Assembly: GCF_021441885.1 (NCBI RefSeq)
Contig: NZ_CP090439.1
Coordinates: forward strand, 124,001 to 188,000
DNA from: Vibrio maritimus
GTDB taxonomy: Bacteria; Pseudomonadota; Gammaproteobacteria; Enterobacterales; Vibrionaceae
Direction: 5' to 3'
Length of the DNA stretch: 64,000 nt
Shown here: positions 34,039 to 43,649 of the stretch, piece after piece
How the letters are laid out: each line of letters opens with the position of its first letter
Position numbering within the stretch: the first letter of the stretch is position 1
Notes under the pieces: generated by a model
Told to the model about the DNA's origin: nothing
What the model saw: the letters and a program-made list of their open reading frames with translations, nothing else
Databases searched by the model: none
Program-made: the position numbers and the translations under genes

Positions 34039-36189
34039 GTGTCGAACGAAAACACTGAAGTTAGACGTGCCCCGATGATGGCACTCGCAATTACCTCGTC
34101 TTTAAGACGAACAATCAGCATTGCTTTTATGCTTCTGCTGATGAGCACCGCTGCATTTTTTAGCGCGACCTCTGTCGCTCAGTCTTCTGGCTGGGTACAA
34201 GACCCTATGCACCCTCCCGTTAGAGTGCGAGCCCTTTCAACTGGACACATTGATCCTAGCACTCGTCAAATGGAGATGGTGTTAGATGTTGAATTAGATG
34301 GAGAGTGGAAAACCTATTGGCGTAGTCCTGGCGAAGGTGGTGTTGCTCCCGAATTTGATTGGAGCGACTCAACCAACATCGACGACATCGAATGGCATTG
34401 GCCAGTACCCGCCTATTATGAGCAATTAGGTATGCTGACCTTAGGCTACAAACATGAGGTGAGCTTTCCGCTTATCGTTACGGTTACTGACCCATCACAG
34501 CCTGTACAGCTCAAGGCTAACCTGCGCCTGTCAAGTTGTACGAATATCTGCGTTATTGCCGATTACCCTATCGAGCTTACCATCGACCCGAGCTCACTTG
34601 TGCTTGATTCCGACGCAGCGTACTTGTTTGGTCAAGGTATGAGTTTAACGCCAAAGAAAACTGAACAAGTTCAGGTTTCCGAGAGCTATTGGAATCAACA
34701 AGCGCAAACACTCACCCTCAAACTAACGACGGATTCTGCCTGGAAAAAACCGTTTATTTTGGTCGATGGAAAAGAGGTAGCGAATGAGTTTTTCTCTCAG
34801 CCCAAGCTTACCATTGAGGGTCATGCTCTTTATGCCACCTATCAGGTAAGTAACTGGCTTGGTGAAGCAGATATTTCAGACAAAATGGTTCAGATCACCG
34901 TATCCGATGAACTGATACTGGCAGAAACCTCAACCACTGTATCTACCACCCCAATATCGGTACCGAGCGAGGGTGGATTAATCTGGATGTTAGGTTTTGC
35001 TTTGCTAGGTGGGCTGATTCTCAATGTGATGCCCTGTGTGCTTCCCGTCTTGGGAATGAAGCTTAATTCCATCATTGTCGGCGCTAACCAATCCGCAAAG
35101 CAGGTTCGTCTATCATTCCTCGCCTCAACCGCTGGCATCATCACTTCGTTTTTGATTTTGGCAGGCGCGCTCAGTGCGTTGAAAATGGCAGGGCACATGG
35201 TCGGCTGGGGGATCCAATTTCAAAGCAGTGGATTCATCATTTTCATGGCGGTTGTAACACTGCTATTTGCCGCTAACCTACTCGGACTGTTCAATATCCA
35301 GCTGCCAAGCTCCATGAATACTTGGTTAGCAACGAAAGGTGATCACAGTTACGGCGGACACTTCATCCAAGGTATGTTTGCAACCTTGCTCGCCACACCA
35401 TGCAGTGCACCTTTTCTTGGTACCGCCGTCGCCTATGCACTCGGTGCAAGTTATGGCGAGCTTTGGCTTATCTTCGCCGCCTTAGGCATTGGAATGAGCT
35501 TACCTTGGATTTTATTCACCATCTTTCCGTCATTAGTGAAAGCTTTCCCACGACCTGGTCCATGGATGAATAAGCTCAAGGTTCTGTTTGGCGCCATGAT
35601 GCTACTCACAAGCTTGTGGTTAACCTCTTTGCTCTCGGTGTTTATCGGCAAGCCAGCAACCGTCGGAATTATCGGTATTATTTTACTGACCGTCTTTATC
35701 TTGCTAGGTAGGACGTTTGGGAAAAAAGCGGTGATTTTGATGTCGGGCTTTTCGGTGTTTGCACTTGGTGGAGGGCTTATTATCGGCAGCATCACTGCAG
35801 ATAGTTGGTCGACACCAATCGTTGATAACCTCAATTGGCAGCGATTAGATGCCAATTCTATCCCAGCACTGGTCGCGGATGGAAAAACCGTGTTTGTTGA
35901 TGTTACCGCAGATTGGTGTATTACCTGCAAAGCCAACAAGATTGGTGTCGTGCTCCAAGACCCTGTATACAGCGAGCTGCAACAAAGCAACGTAGTGACA
36001 ATGCGCGGAGACTGGACAACACCAAGTGACAGCGTCACGAAATATCTACAAAGTTATGGCCGTTACGGCGTGCCGTTCAATATCGTCTACGGACCTAACC
36101 ATCCAGAGGGAATTCCACTGCCTGTAATACTCACCTCTGAGTCGATAACACAAGCACTTAATGCGGCAAGTGGGACTCCAAATGGCTAA
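34039..36189 (+). CDS. scsB: ScsB/DsbD-family thiol:disulfide reductase
   Basis: About 716 residues. Signal helix (about 25-46), a periplasmic N-domain (WVQDPMHPPVRVRALSTG..., Cys pair in RLSSCTNICVIADYP), a CcdA-like eight-helix domain with NVMPCVLPVLGMKL and a matching Cys in ATPCSAPFLG, and a C-terminal thioredoxin domain with ADWCITCKANK. It carries electrons from cytoplasmic thioredoxin to periplasmic partners such as ScsC. The frame is open to a TTG at 34027, but the GTG at 34039 has TTGGAG 6 bases upstream and is preferred. Downstream scsD overlaps its end by 8 bases. Confidence 0.88.
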   Translation: MSNENTEVRRAPMMALAITSSLRRTISIAFMLLLMSTAAFFSATSVAQSSGWVQDPMHPPVRVRALSTGHIDPSTRQMEMVLDVELDGEWKTYWRSPGEGGVAPEFDWSDSTNIDDIEWHWPVPAYYEQLGMLTLGYKHEVSFPLIVTVTDPSQPVQLKANLRLSSCTNICVIADYPIELTIDPSSLVLDSDAAYLFGQGMSLTPKKTEQVQVSESYWNQQAQTLTLKLTTDSAWKKPFILVDGKEVANEFFSQPKLTIEGHALYATYQVSNWLGEADISDKMVQITVSDELILAETSTTVSTTPISVPSEGGLIWMLGFALLGGLILNVMPCVLPVLGMKLNSIIVGANQSAKQVRLSFLASTAGIITSFLILAGALSALKMAGHMVGWGIQFQSSGFIIFMAVVTLLFAANLLGLFNIQLPSSMNTWLATKGDHSYGGHFIQGMFATLLATPCSAPFLGTAVAYALGASYGELWLIFAALGIGMSLPWILFTIFPSLVKAFPRPGPWMNKLKVLFGAMMLLTSLWLTSLLSVFIGKPATVGIIGIILLTVFILLGRTFGKKAVILMSGFSVFALGGGLIIGSITADSWSTPIVDNLNWQRLDANSIPALVADGKTVFVDVTADWCITCKANKIGVVLQDPVYSELQQSNVVTMRGDWTTPSDSVTKYLQSYGRYGVPFNIVYGPNHPEGIPLPVILTSESITQALNAASGTPNG

Positions 36190-36700
36190 ACGCAAAAGTT
36201 GGAAAGGCACATTGTTTAAATGGAGTAAAGAGCTTATCAGCGTCTTTGTGCTGGTCACTCTGGTTTCTCTCGCTCTCGATTGGTATCGAAGTTTAGATAT
36301 GCCGAATGGGGAGGCTCCAGCTCTTCAAGCGGTAACACTCGACAATATTCCCGTTGATATTATCGAGCAGAGCCACCAAGAGCCGGTTGTCCTCTATTTT
36401 TGGGCGACCTGGTGCGGAGCGTGTCGATTTGTAAGCCCAACGATTGACTGGTTCTCCGGCCGTTACCAAGTGGTATCGGTCGCTCTCTCTTCGGGACCCG
36501 ATCAACGAGTAAAGCAATACATGCAATCGAAAGACTATCACTTTCCAGTGATCAACGATGTTAACAGTCTTATTAGCCGTCAATGGAACATTACAGTTAC
36601 GCCCACCATCGCCGTCATCAATAAGGGCCAAATTGAAAACATCTCCACAGGTGTTACGACACCGATGGGGCTTTGGTTAAGAATTTTATCTGCTCAGTAG
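36182..36700 (+). CDS. scsD: ScsD-like membrane-anchored thioredoxin-fold protein
   Basis: 172 residues. An N-terminal anchor helix (about 14-34) and a TlpA-like domain with WATWCGACRFVSPT as the CxxC active site and a cis-Pro in ITVTPTIAVI. The ATG at 36182, overlapping scsB, is preferred to the longer frame from 36161. The family is listed as protein disulfide oxidoreductase. It belongs to the same operon as scsB. Confidence 0.85.
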   Translation: MAKRKSWKGTLFKWSKELISVFVLVTLVSLALDWYRSLDMPNGEAPALQAVTLDNIPVDIIEQSHQEPVVLYFWATWCGACRFVSPTIDWFSGRYQVVSVALSSGPDQRVKQYMQSKDYHFPVINDVNSLISRQWNITVTPTIAVINKGQIENISTGVTTPMGLWLRILSAQ

Positions 36701-36722
36701 TTCACTGAGCCAAGGAAAAAAC

Positions 36723-37460
36723 ATGAAAAAGACAATTATCTCAATCGCAGTCAGCATCGCAGCTATGTTGCCAGCACTTTCACATGCAGAACTCACTAGC
36801 GAGCAACAACAGCAATTAGAAGGGATTCATCAGTTACTGAGTGATAACCCTGAAATCATTGCAGACCTTCATACGAATCTTCAACAATATGTTGAAAACC
36901 AAAAGCAGCTAACGAAAGCCAAGCAACAAAGCGAAACCTGGCTAAATGACACGACGATCCACAGTGTGACGGGTAACCCTGAAGGCGGTACTGTCATCAT
37001 TAACTTTACCGATTACAACTGCCCTTATTGCAAACGCTTGGACAATGTTTTAGCAAAAATGGCTGGCAAGAACTCAGATCTAAAAGTGATCAATATCTAT
37101 GTGCCTCTTAAGCAGCAAGTCATCGATGGCTTGGAGACAAACTCTGCGGCATTTGCCATTAAAGTATGGCAAAACGCACCAGAGAAGTTTGCCGAGGTCA
37201 ATCGTCTACTTGTTGCTAAACCAGGTCTGCACGATAAAACGTCCATAGAAGCAGTTGCGAAAACGACAGGCACTGAGGAATACCTAACGGGTGATACGGC
37301 GATTAACGAATCACTTGTAAAAAACTACAAAACATTCGTTGCATTAGGACTTCGCGGCACACCAGCCATGTTCATTGGTGATGAAGTGATCCCAGGATTT
37401 ATCCCTTATGACAAACTTGAAGAGATCGTGAAGAAACATCAGGCCGAACAAAAAAGCTAA
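36723..37460 (+). CDS. scsC: ScsC-like DsbA-family periplasmic protein
   Basis: 245 residues. Signal peptide (cleavage near SHA-EL), an N-terminal helical oligomerisation stretch (about 22-75, Gln/Leu-rich), then a DsbA fold with NFTDYNCPYCKRLD as active-site CxxC and a cis-Pro in GLRGTPAMFIG. ScsC proteins act as periplasmic thiol isomerases or copper-protective proteins kept reduced by ScsB. Order here is scsB-scsD-scsC. It overlaps the convergent LysR gene by 4 bases. Confidence 0.85.
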   Translation: MKKTIISIAVSIAAMLPALSHAELTSEQQQQLEGIHQLLSDNPEIIADLHTNLQQYVENQKQLTKAKQQSETWLNDTTIHSVTGNPEGGTVIINFTDYNCPYCKRLDNVLAKMAGKNSDLKVINIYVPLKQQVIDGLETNSAAFAIKVWQNAPEKFAEVNRLLVAKPGLHDKTSIEAVAKTTGTEEYLTGDTAINESLVKNYKTFVALGLRGTPAMFIGDEVIPGFIPYDKLEEIVKKHQAEQKS

Positions 37461-38404
37461 CTTTCGATCGGTCCCCAGCCATGACGCTCAGAAAGCTGTT
37501 CTAGCTTTCTGAGCTCTTCGACAGTCTCTTGTTTCAACCAATCGACCAACTCTTCTACGATGGGTGATTCTGTCCTTCTGTGGCAGAAATATCGCCAACC
37601 ACTTGGATGTATCATCGCATTCTCTGGACACACTAGGTATTCCCGCTCAAGTTCCGGAAGGGCAAGTAACAAATCAGTGACCGCCACACCATGACCTGAC
37701 AGACAAGCACTAAGCGTCAAATCGAGGGTAAAAAAGGTCGAGTTACGAGGAACCTTTCTATCGATGTGATTAATCTTATTTAGCCACGCACGCCAATCTA
37801 AATGGTCGAGAGTTGGGTGTAACCTAGGAAGCGTCAGTAAGTGCTCAATATCTCGTCTATCTCCTATCAACTGCTGAGTACACACTGGCGCCATATACTC
37901 TTCGCGCACAAAGAAAATCTCAGGATCATTGTCATAGCTTTCGCTATTTCTTGTGGTGAACACAAATAAGTCATAATCCCCTTTGCCTAAACTCTCTTCC
38001 TCGTCAATGACAGGAATAACGGCAATTTCATAGTTTGGGAAACGTTCGTTCAATTGTTGGATCTTAGGCAATAGAGCACGAGTGGCATAACTTAGCGCTG
38101 CACGAATGACGATTTTTTTTGCTTCCGACTCTTTCCATGAGTTCAAAAGCGATTGCAAAGCCGCGTAGTTTCGTCCCAACACTTCATAGAGCGCTTGCCC
38201 TTTTAGCGTTAACTGAATCGAGCGATGACGACGAATAACCAAAGATGCATTCAGATCATCCTCTAGCTGCTTCACCTGTCGGCTTACAGCACTTTGCGTG
38301 ACGTGAAGCTCCTGTGCAGCAGTCGTAAAGCTCATATGCCTTGCAACAGCTTCAAACACTTTTAGGGCATTGTGTGAATACGGAATGTTCGAATATGGAT
38401 TCAT
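37457..38404 (-). CDS. LysR-family regulator, GcvA-like
   Basis: 315 residues. The N-terminal winged helix has ALKVFEAVARHMSFTTAAQELHVTQSAVSRQVKQLE, and the effector domain follows. The wording of the helix-turn-helix is that of the GcvA/AmpR branch. Divergent from the MATE exporter gene across 101 bases, so it may control that gene or itself. A 12-bp perfect hairpin at 37486-37514 inside its 3' end may terminate the convergent scs operon. Confidence 0.85.
   Translation of the reverse strand: MNPYSNIPYSHNALKVFEAVARHMSFTTAAQELHVTQSAVSRQVKQLEDDLNASLVIRRHRSIQLTLKGQALYEVLGRNYAALQSLLNSWKESEAKKIVIRAALSYATRALLPKIQQLNERFPNYEIAVIPVIDEEESLGKGDYDLFVFTTRNSESYDNDPEIFFVREEYMAPVCTQQLIGDRRDIEHLLTLPRLHPTLDHLDWRAWLNKINHIDRKVPRNSTFFTLDLTLSACLSGHGVAVTDLLLALPELEREYLVCPENAMIHPSGWRYFCHRRTESPIVEELVDWLKQETVEELRKLEQLSERHGWGPIES
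37486..37514. terminator. Hairpin in the LysR 3' end facing the scs operon
   Basis: GCTCAGAAAGCT and AGCTTTCTGAGC form a 12-bp perfect stem with a 5-base loop, 26 bases after the scsC stop. No T-run, so termination is uncertain. Confidence 0.4.
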
Positions 38405-38505
38405 AATTGCTCACATGATCTGAAGGAATACCAGAGTGACACAAATGTTAATTGAACACCATAAGTATGCATCTAAAATACACCTATTATCACTAGAGGT
38501 TATCC

Positions 38506-39858
38506 ATGAAACGCATCTTGTCACTCGCGACACCCTTAATCATTTCACAGCTCATCGCTATGGCGTTGGTCCTGACTGACGTCTGGATGATGGCACAATT
38601 AAGTGTCAGTGACCTTGCTGGTGGCGGGTTAGGTGCGTCCGTCTATACCTTTGTTTTTCTGGTAGCGGGCAGTACTGTAGGCTGCGTGGCTAACTTGATC
38701 GCGATTGCGTACGGACAAAGCGTTGCACGACCTGAACACGGTTTAAAACAGGTTCGCCTTGCGGTCAAAGGGGCTTTCATGCTTTCAATTTTGTTGACTA
38801 TCATACTAACGTCAGCTTTTGTCTTTGCTCCTGACTTTCTAAGAATGGCCAAGCAGCCAGAAGAAGTGATTGTCGTCGCAATGACCTACCTCGATACACT
38901 CAAGTGGGCCATGCTGCCAACCTTGTTACTACTGATCCTCCGTGGTTTAACCAGTAATTACGGTGACGCAAAATCTGTCATGATTATGTCACTCGCAACC
39001 GTAGCACTGAACGTACCGTTTAGCTATCTCCTTGCCTTCAACATGGGATGGGGTATTGCAGGGCTTGGGCTTGGTACAACACTTGCCGCCTCACTTGTTC
39101 TGTTGGGCTATGGTTATTGGGTGTTTAGGCGCCCTACCTACTACCGATTCGCGCCTTGGCTTAACCTAGACGAATATGAGTGGCGTTTAATGCTGCCTTT
39201 GCTTTCAATGGGTATCCCTATCGCTATCGCTGCCGCACTGGAAATGGGGCTAATTTATGGTGGCACCTTAATGGCTGGGTTTATTGGCGTTACGGCACTA
39301 GCGTTGCACCAAATTTTACTGCAATGCCTGAGCTTTACTTGGAACATTAACTTCGGTTTCTCTCAAGCAGCAGCGATTCTGGTTGGCAAAGAGTTCGGTA
39401 ACAACAACTTAGCCGGCGTAAAAGCCGTATCCAAACGTAGCTTCGCGTTAGTGACGATCCTAAGTGCAGTGTTAGCCGTTGTGTTCATCGTGTGGCCAGA
39501 AGCGATTGCCAGCCTATTCCAGCTTGATGGTGAAGGTGAGCATGAGCTGACCGATATGCTTGCATCTCTTATTTGGGTCGTTGCTCTGAGCTTTGTCGTT
39601 GACGCTTGGCAGTTACTCGCTATAAACCTATTAAGAGGTATGAAAATCGTCGTACTGCCTACAGTGATGACAGCGATAGGCTACTGGGTGTTTGGTCTAC
39701 CTGCCGCGTGGCTATTGATGTCTCGCTATGAGCTCGCTGGGATTTGGGGAGGCATACTCGTTGGTCTAGCGGCAACAGGGCTATTGTTGCTCGCTCAATT
39801 GGTGTTTGAGCTAAAAAGAACCAAACTCGATACATTTTCGAACGCTCACACAGCATAG
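38506..39858 (+). CDS. MATE-family multidrug/sodium antiporter
   Basis: 450 residues, twelve helices with the MATE/NorM layout: starts RILSLATPLIISQLIAMALVLTDVWMMAQLS and has GWGIAGLGLGTTLA and NFGFSQAAAILVGKEFG in the two halves. It exports cationic compounds in exchange for Na+ or H+. GAGGTT lies before the ATG. The divergent LysR gene is the likely regulator. Confidence 0.9.
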   Translation: MKRILSLATPLIISQLIAMALVLTDVWMMAQLSVSDLAGGGLGASVYTFVFLVAGSTVGCVANLIAIAYGQSVARPEHGLKQVRLAVKGAFMLSILLTIILTSAFVFAPDFLRMAKQPEEVIVVAMTYLDTLKWAMLPTLLLLILRGLTSNYGDAKSVMIMSLATVALNVPFSYLLAFNMGWGIAGLGLGTTLAASLVLLGYGYWVFRRPTYYRFAPWLNLDEYEWRLMLPLLSMGIPIAIAAALEMGLIYGGTLMAGFIGVTALALHQILLQCLSFTWNINFGFSQAAAILVGKEFGNNNLAGVKAVSKRSFALVTILSAVLAVVFIVWPEAIASLFQLDGEGEHELTDMLASLIWVVALSFVVDAWQLLAINLLRGMKIVVLPTVMTAIGYWVFGLPAAWLLMSRYELAGIWGGILVGLAATGLLLLAQLVFELKRTKLDTFSNAHTA

Positions 39859-39882
39859 CGATCACACTCACTTGATAATGAA

Positions 39883-39916
39883 AAAGCCCTCTCGGCATGC
39901 CTGTCGAGAGGGCTTT
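39883..39916. terminator. Bidirectional terminator between MATE gene and hutZ
   Basis: AAAGCCCTCTCG and CGAGAGGGCTTT form a 12-bp perfect stem with A/T runs on the hut side. Confidence 0.9.
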
Positions 39917-39937
39917 GATGATTAGCGTTATGGCTAA

Positions 39938-40474
39938 TTAAGCTTCCGTTTTTTCTATCTTGCGATGACCTTCTTGCAGGTGGACAAAGTCAACCAAGTC
40001 GTCACCAGAGACTTGATACGCTTGACCAAAGCCTTTAACAAATAAGCCGTGTTCAGCTTTTAAGTTGAACAGAATGAAATCTTGCAGCTGACTTAGGCCA
40101 TCGATAATTTCGCCGAAGCGGTCTTTCATTTGAGCAATCACTTGCTGCCATTGCTCGGACTCACGATCTACCACGGTCGCAACCGCATCAAATGTTAGAC
40201 GCTTACGAGCAAATAACTGCTTACTCTCCGTCTCGTCTTCAATCATCATTAGAGACACATTAGGGTTTTGCTCAAGATTACGAGCATGACGGGCAATCTG
40301 TGAAATCAGTACAAAGTAACCATCCTGATTTTGCACAAAAGGCGCATAACTTACGTTTGGACGACCTTCTTCATCAACCGTTGCCAATTGAATGGTTTTA
40401 CGCTCTTGGCGAAACTCTTTAATTTCTGGTCCAAGACGTCCCTGCAGGCGCTCTTGCTTAACTTGTTGATCCAT
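39938..40474 (-). CDS. hutZ: Heme utilisation protein HutZ
   Basis: 178 residues in the pyridoxamine-oxidase-like split-barrel fold; HugZ/HutZ family. Features are RLGPEIKEFRQERKTIQLATVDEEGRPNVSYAPFV in outline and HGLFVKGFGQAYQVSG near the C-terminus. HutZ binds heme and breaks it down to release iron. Third gene of hutWXZ. Confidence 0.93.
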   Translation of the reverse strand: MDQQVKQERLQGRLGPEIKEFRQERKTIQLATVDEEGRPNVSYAPFVQNQDGYFVLISQIARHARNLEQNPNVSLMMIEDETESKQLFARKRLTFDAVATVVDRESEQWQQVIAQMKDRFGEIIDGLSQLQDFILFNLKAEHGLFVKGFGQAYQVSGDDLVDFVHLQEGHRKIEKTEA

Positions 40475-40533
40475 GTTGAAACCTCACTTTCTCTAATAAT
40501 TATAATTTAATTTGAATGTTGCTGTTACGCTGC

Positions 40534-41040
40534 TTAGCCACGCAGTTTTGTCTGTAGTGCTTTAAAGTTATCTACTTGTTCAGGGATAAGTACACGCTTT
40601 TTGTCGCGACCTAAGTAGATTTTGACGACGTTGTTACCTGTTTCATCAAAGAAACCAAAGTAGTGGCTCTCGTTACCCATAAATGGCTTACTCACTAGAG
40701 CAACGGTTTTAATAAGGTCTAGTTTAAGGTGACCATGCAACTCACCTTCTTTGCCCATGAGGTTATAATAACCGCGTGCAACTTTTCCTTTAGGAAACGG
40801 TGCCTTCACTTCAAAGATGGAACCAAACGAGTGCACGATAGTGGTTACTGGTCCCCAAGTCGTAATTGACTCCAGAACATCCTGCGCAATATCGCCACCT
40901 GCAAATGCGACCATCTCTTCAGGCATTGCACATACCGCCTCACGCTCGCTAACACCAAGCTTTTCTGCGATAGCAGCCGGTAGGAGCGATGGGTCTTGTT
41001 CTAAGATAGTTGCAACGTTTTGCTTCAATTCAGTTGTCAT
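40534..41040 (-). CDS. hutX: Cytosolic heme carrier HutX
   Basis: 168 residues of the HutX/ChuX family (SLLPAAIAEKLGVSEREAVCAMPEEMV at the start, FGSIFEVKAPFPKGKVARGYYNLMG in the middle). It hands heme to HutZ in the cytoplasm. Eight bases after hutW and 59 before hutZ. Confidence 0.93.
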   Translation of the reverse strand: MTTELKQNVATILEQDPSLLPAAIAEKLGVSEREAVCAMPEEMVAFAGGDIAQDVLESITTWGPVTTIVHSFGSIFEVKAPFPKGKVARGYYNLMGKEGELHGHLKLDLIKTVALVSKPFMGNESHYFGFFDETGNNVVKIYLGRDKKRVLIPEQVDNFKALQTKLRG

Positions 41041-41048
41041 TTTCTTTC

Positions 41049-42494
41049 CTATGCAGCGTTATTGTTTGCTTTGTTGTCTTTATGAGTAGGCATAGTTTTA
41101 CCGTGCCCCCTTTTCATGTCCCTCGTCATGCCCTTCGGCATAACTGGTTTGTCTTTGATGAGTGTATTGATGGCCGCGATAGCACCTTGAGCCAGGGTGA
41201 CACACCAAAATGCACCAGCGACCGTCAACACAAGATAATCGTCATGAAGTTCTACCAAGCCATTTTGCTGCCAAATTTTAAAGAGCGGCAGAAGAAGGTC
41301 GAAGGTGTCCTCGCCTTCAAAGTCGACCAATAAACTACGACGTACAACACCACTATCAAAGCCTGCTTTTAGACTCGCTAATACCGGTTCGTAACGACTT
41401 TGCTTGCTCATCATCGCGATGGTCGTCTTTCCTGTACGCATCGCCTCCATGTAGGCATCAAGTGTTCTATGATGCATCATGCCGTATCCGCCGATATTGC
41501 CACCAGCGCCCGCTCCCAAGGGCATCACTTCTGCGAAGGTTTTTGCCACGCTGTTGTATTGGCTGCGCTCTCTATTGTCACGAGCCCAGTGATTGACACT
41601 TAGCTGTTTGACGAAATGTTTGTTCATGAAGTTCACACCCATTTCATACATCGCGGCTTTTTCTGCTGATGAGGCAGGCGGTTCAGACCGACCTTTTTCC
41701 ACTAGATTCAACATAGGTGCACTTCCACTGACGACAAGCTGATACAGGTCTACACCATGGGCGCCTGTCTCCATGTAGTCTTTTAGGTCTTGCTCGAACA
41801 CGTCTAGAGTTTGATATGGAAGACCATAGAGTAAGTCAATCACAATTGGGGCTTCATCACGCGCGGCGAGTTGCGACACTCGCTCCATAACAACCTCTCG
41901 GTCATCAAGGCGTTTTGCACTTCGTCTTACTTTAGTGTCAAAGCTTTGAACACCAAATGAGAAACGATTGAAGCCGCCCTCAAGCGCTTTATCAAACATC
42001 TCATCACTAAAGCGGTTTGTGCGACCTTCTAAGGTAATCTCACAGTCTGTAGCAAGAGGGAATGAAGCATGTATTGCTTTACCTAAACGTTCCACTTGGT
42101 CTGGCGAAAGGTCTGTTGGAGTTCCTCCTCCAATGTAGACGGCATGAAACATCCCACTTTGCGTCCACTCTAGCTGTGACTTAATCTCAATTTCTTTCAT
42201 CAGAGCATCAAAATAGTCATCGACTAATTTTCGACTTGAAGCATTCTGGAAGAAGTTACAGAACGTACATCGCACTCGGCAAAAAGGAATGTGAATATAC
42301 AAACAACGCTTCTTACTGCGAGTGGTAGCCTGCTCGGTTAAGCCGGTAAACAGTTCGTCATAACGCTCAGACGGCACTGGCATACCCATCCCGCCTGCGT
42401 GCGGTGAAGTTTTCTTTCCAAATGCGAATCGCAACGGATCCGGAGTGCTTACTCCGAAATGCGATTCATTTAGTTGACTTAAATCAATTTTCAT
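41049..42494 (-). CDS. hutW: Radical SAM heme-degradation protein HutW (ChuW family)
   Basis: 481 residues. HemN-like radical SAM core with HIPFCRVRCTFCNFF (CxxxCxxC for the [4Fe-4S] cluster) and GGGTPTDLS. ChuW-type enzymes open heme anaerobically using SAM radicals; this is the family role. The Lys/His-rich C-terminal tail is variable. First gene of hutWXZ, read away from the Fur-like box. Confidence 0.92.
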   Translation of the reverse strand: MKIDLSQLNESHFGVSTPDPLRFAFGKKTSPHAGGMGMPVPSERYDELFTGLTEQATTRSKKRCLYIHIPFCRVRCTFCNFFQNASSRKLVDDYFDALMKEIEIKSQLEWTQSGMFHAVYIGGGTPTDLSPDQVERLGKAIHASFPLATDCEITLEGRTNRFSDEMFDKALEGGFNRFSFGVQSFDTKVRRSAKRLDDREVVMERVSQLAARDEAPIVIDLLYGLPYQTLDVFEQDLKDYMETGAHGVDLYQLVVSGSAPMLNLVEKGRSEPPASSAEKAAMYEMGVNFMNKHFVKQLSVNHWARDNRERSQYNSVAKTFAEVMPLGAGAGGNIGGYGMMHHRTLDAYMEAMRTGKTTIAMMSKQSRYEPVLASLKAGFDSGVVRRSLLVDFEGEDTFDLLLPLFKIWQQNGLVELHDDYLVLTVAGAFWCVTLAQGAIAAINTLIKDKPVMPKGMTRDMKRGHGKTMPTHKDNKANNNAA

Positions 42495-42572
42495 AACAGC
42501 TCATGATTGGTTTCAAAGCCTTGTTGTATAAGGCTTAAACTAAAACTGAGATGATCATAATTTGATGCAGTT

Positions 42573-42591
42573 GATAATGCAATTGATAATT
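42573..42591. promoter_or_regulatory. Fur-box-like site between hutW and hutB
   Basis: GATAATGCAATTGATAATT matches the 19-bp Fur consensus at 13 positions, and overlapping GATAAT units extend to 42597. It lies in the divergent hutWXZ/hutBCD promoter region, where iron control is expected. Confidence 0.7.
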
Positions 42592-42709
42592 GATCTTATT
42601 TTCGTTGTGATACATAATCTCATTTACCAACTGCACGAGACCTATTTTACGGTTACCCATGCAGCCAATGCTTTACGGACAAATCATCCGCCTTGTTAGG
42701 ATCCACACA

Positions 42710-43564
42710 ATGAAACAAACAATAAAAAAACTACTTTCGATTAGCATCGTTGCTTCTCTGCCTTTTAGTACCGCGATAGCAGAAGGTACAGAGAAGATAG
42801 TCAGCGCAGGTGCGTCTGTGACTGAGCTTATCTATGCTCTAGGCGCTCAGTCCCAGCTAGTCGGTGTGGATGTCACTAGTGTTACACCCAAAGAGTCACC
42901 GCTTCCTAAAGTCGGCTATCATCGAGCTTTGTCAGCAGAAGGATTAATTGCTCTAGAACCAACGATCGTTATTGGCTCTGATGAGATGGGGCCGAAACCG
43001 GCTTTAGATCAATTAGAACGAATCGGAGTCGACATTGAAATTGTGGATACCGCACCAACCATAGAAGGTCTCAATACACGCATCGATCAAATTGCAAAGC
43101 TCACTGACACAGAGGCAAATGCACCAGCACTCAAATCTAACATCGCAAAACAGGTGAATGCGCTAACCTCTAATCAACCCCAAGAAAATGAAGCGAAGAA
43201 AGTCTTATTCCTACTGATTCATGAAGGCCGCCCAGCAAACGTAGCAGGTAATGCAACCACTCCAGACGCCATCATCAAGCTAGCGGGTGGTATCAACCCT
43301 GCAGCGGCGTCTATCGACTCTTATAAGCCAATCTCAAACGAAGCCATCATCGAAATGCAGCCTGATGTCGTTCTTGTTAGCGGGAGAAGTTATGCCAAAC
43401 TCGGTGGCAGCGATGCGGTACTCAAAGCCCTGCCAATGCTCTCCGCGACTCCTGCAGGACAAAACAATGCCATCGTGACAATAGATGGTCACGCGCTTGT
43501 CGGCGGGCTAGGTCTTAAAAGCTTAGAAGAGGCAAAGCGTATCAACGCCTTGCTCTACCCTTAA
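42710..43564 (+). CDS. hutB: Hemin ABC transporter substrate-binding protein HutB
   Basis: 284 residues from the ATG at 42710; the frame is open further to 42659, but this start gives a signal peptide (MKQTIKKLLSISIVASLPF) with TTAGGA upstream. TroA-like fold with VSAGASVTELIYALGAQSQLVGVD at the start and LLIHEGRPANVAGNATTPDAII in the middle, typical of HutB/HmuT. It binds heme in the periplasm and delivers it to HutCD. No tonB-exbBD genes precede it, unlike the V. cholerae arrangement I recall. Confidence 0.92.
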   Translation: MKQTIKKLLSISIVASLPFSTAIAEGTEKIVSAGASVTELIYALGAQSQLVGVDVTSVTPKESPLPKVGYHRALSAEGLIALEPTIVIGSDEMGPKPALDQLERIGVDIEIVDTAPTIEGLNTRIDQIAKLTDTEANAPALKSNIAKQVNALTSNQPQENEAKKVLFLLIHEGRPANVAGNATTPDAIIKLAGGINPAAASIDSYKPISNEAIIEMQPDVVLVSGRSYAKLGGSDAVLKALPMLSATPAGQNNAIVTIDGHALVGGLGLKSLEEAKRINALLYP

Positions 43565-43649
43565 CTGTCAATCTTTTCAGTTGGTTGCTGCAATTGAGCA
43601 ACCAACCTTCACAACCTCAGTTTGACTGGGTTTAGATGTAAAGAACTCT

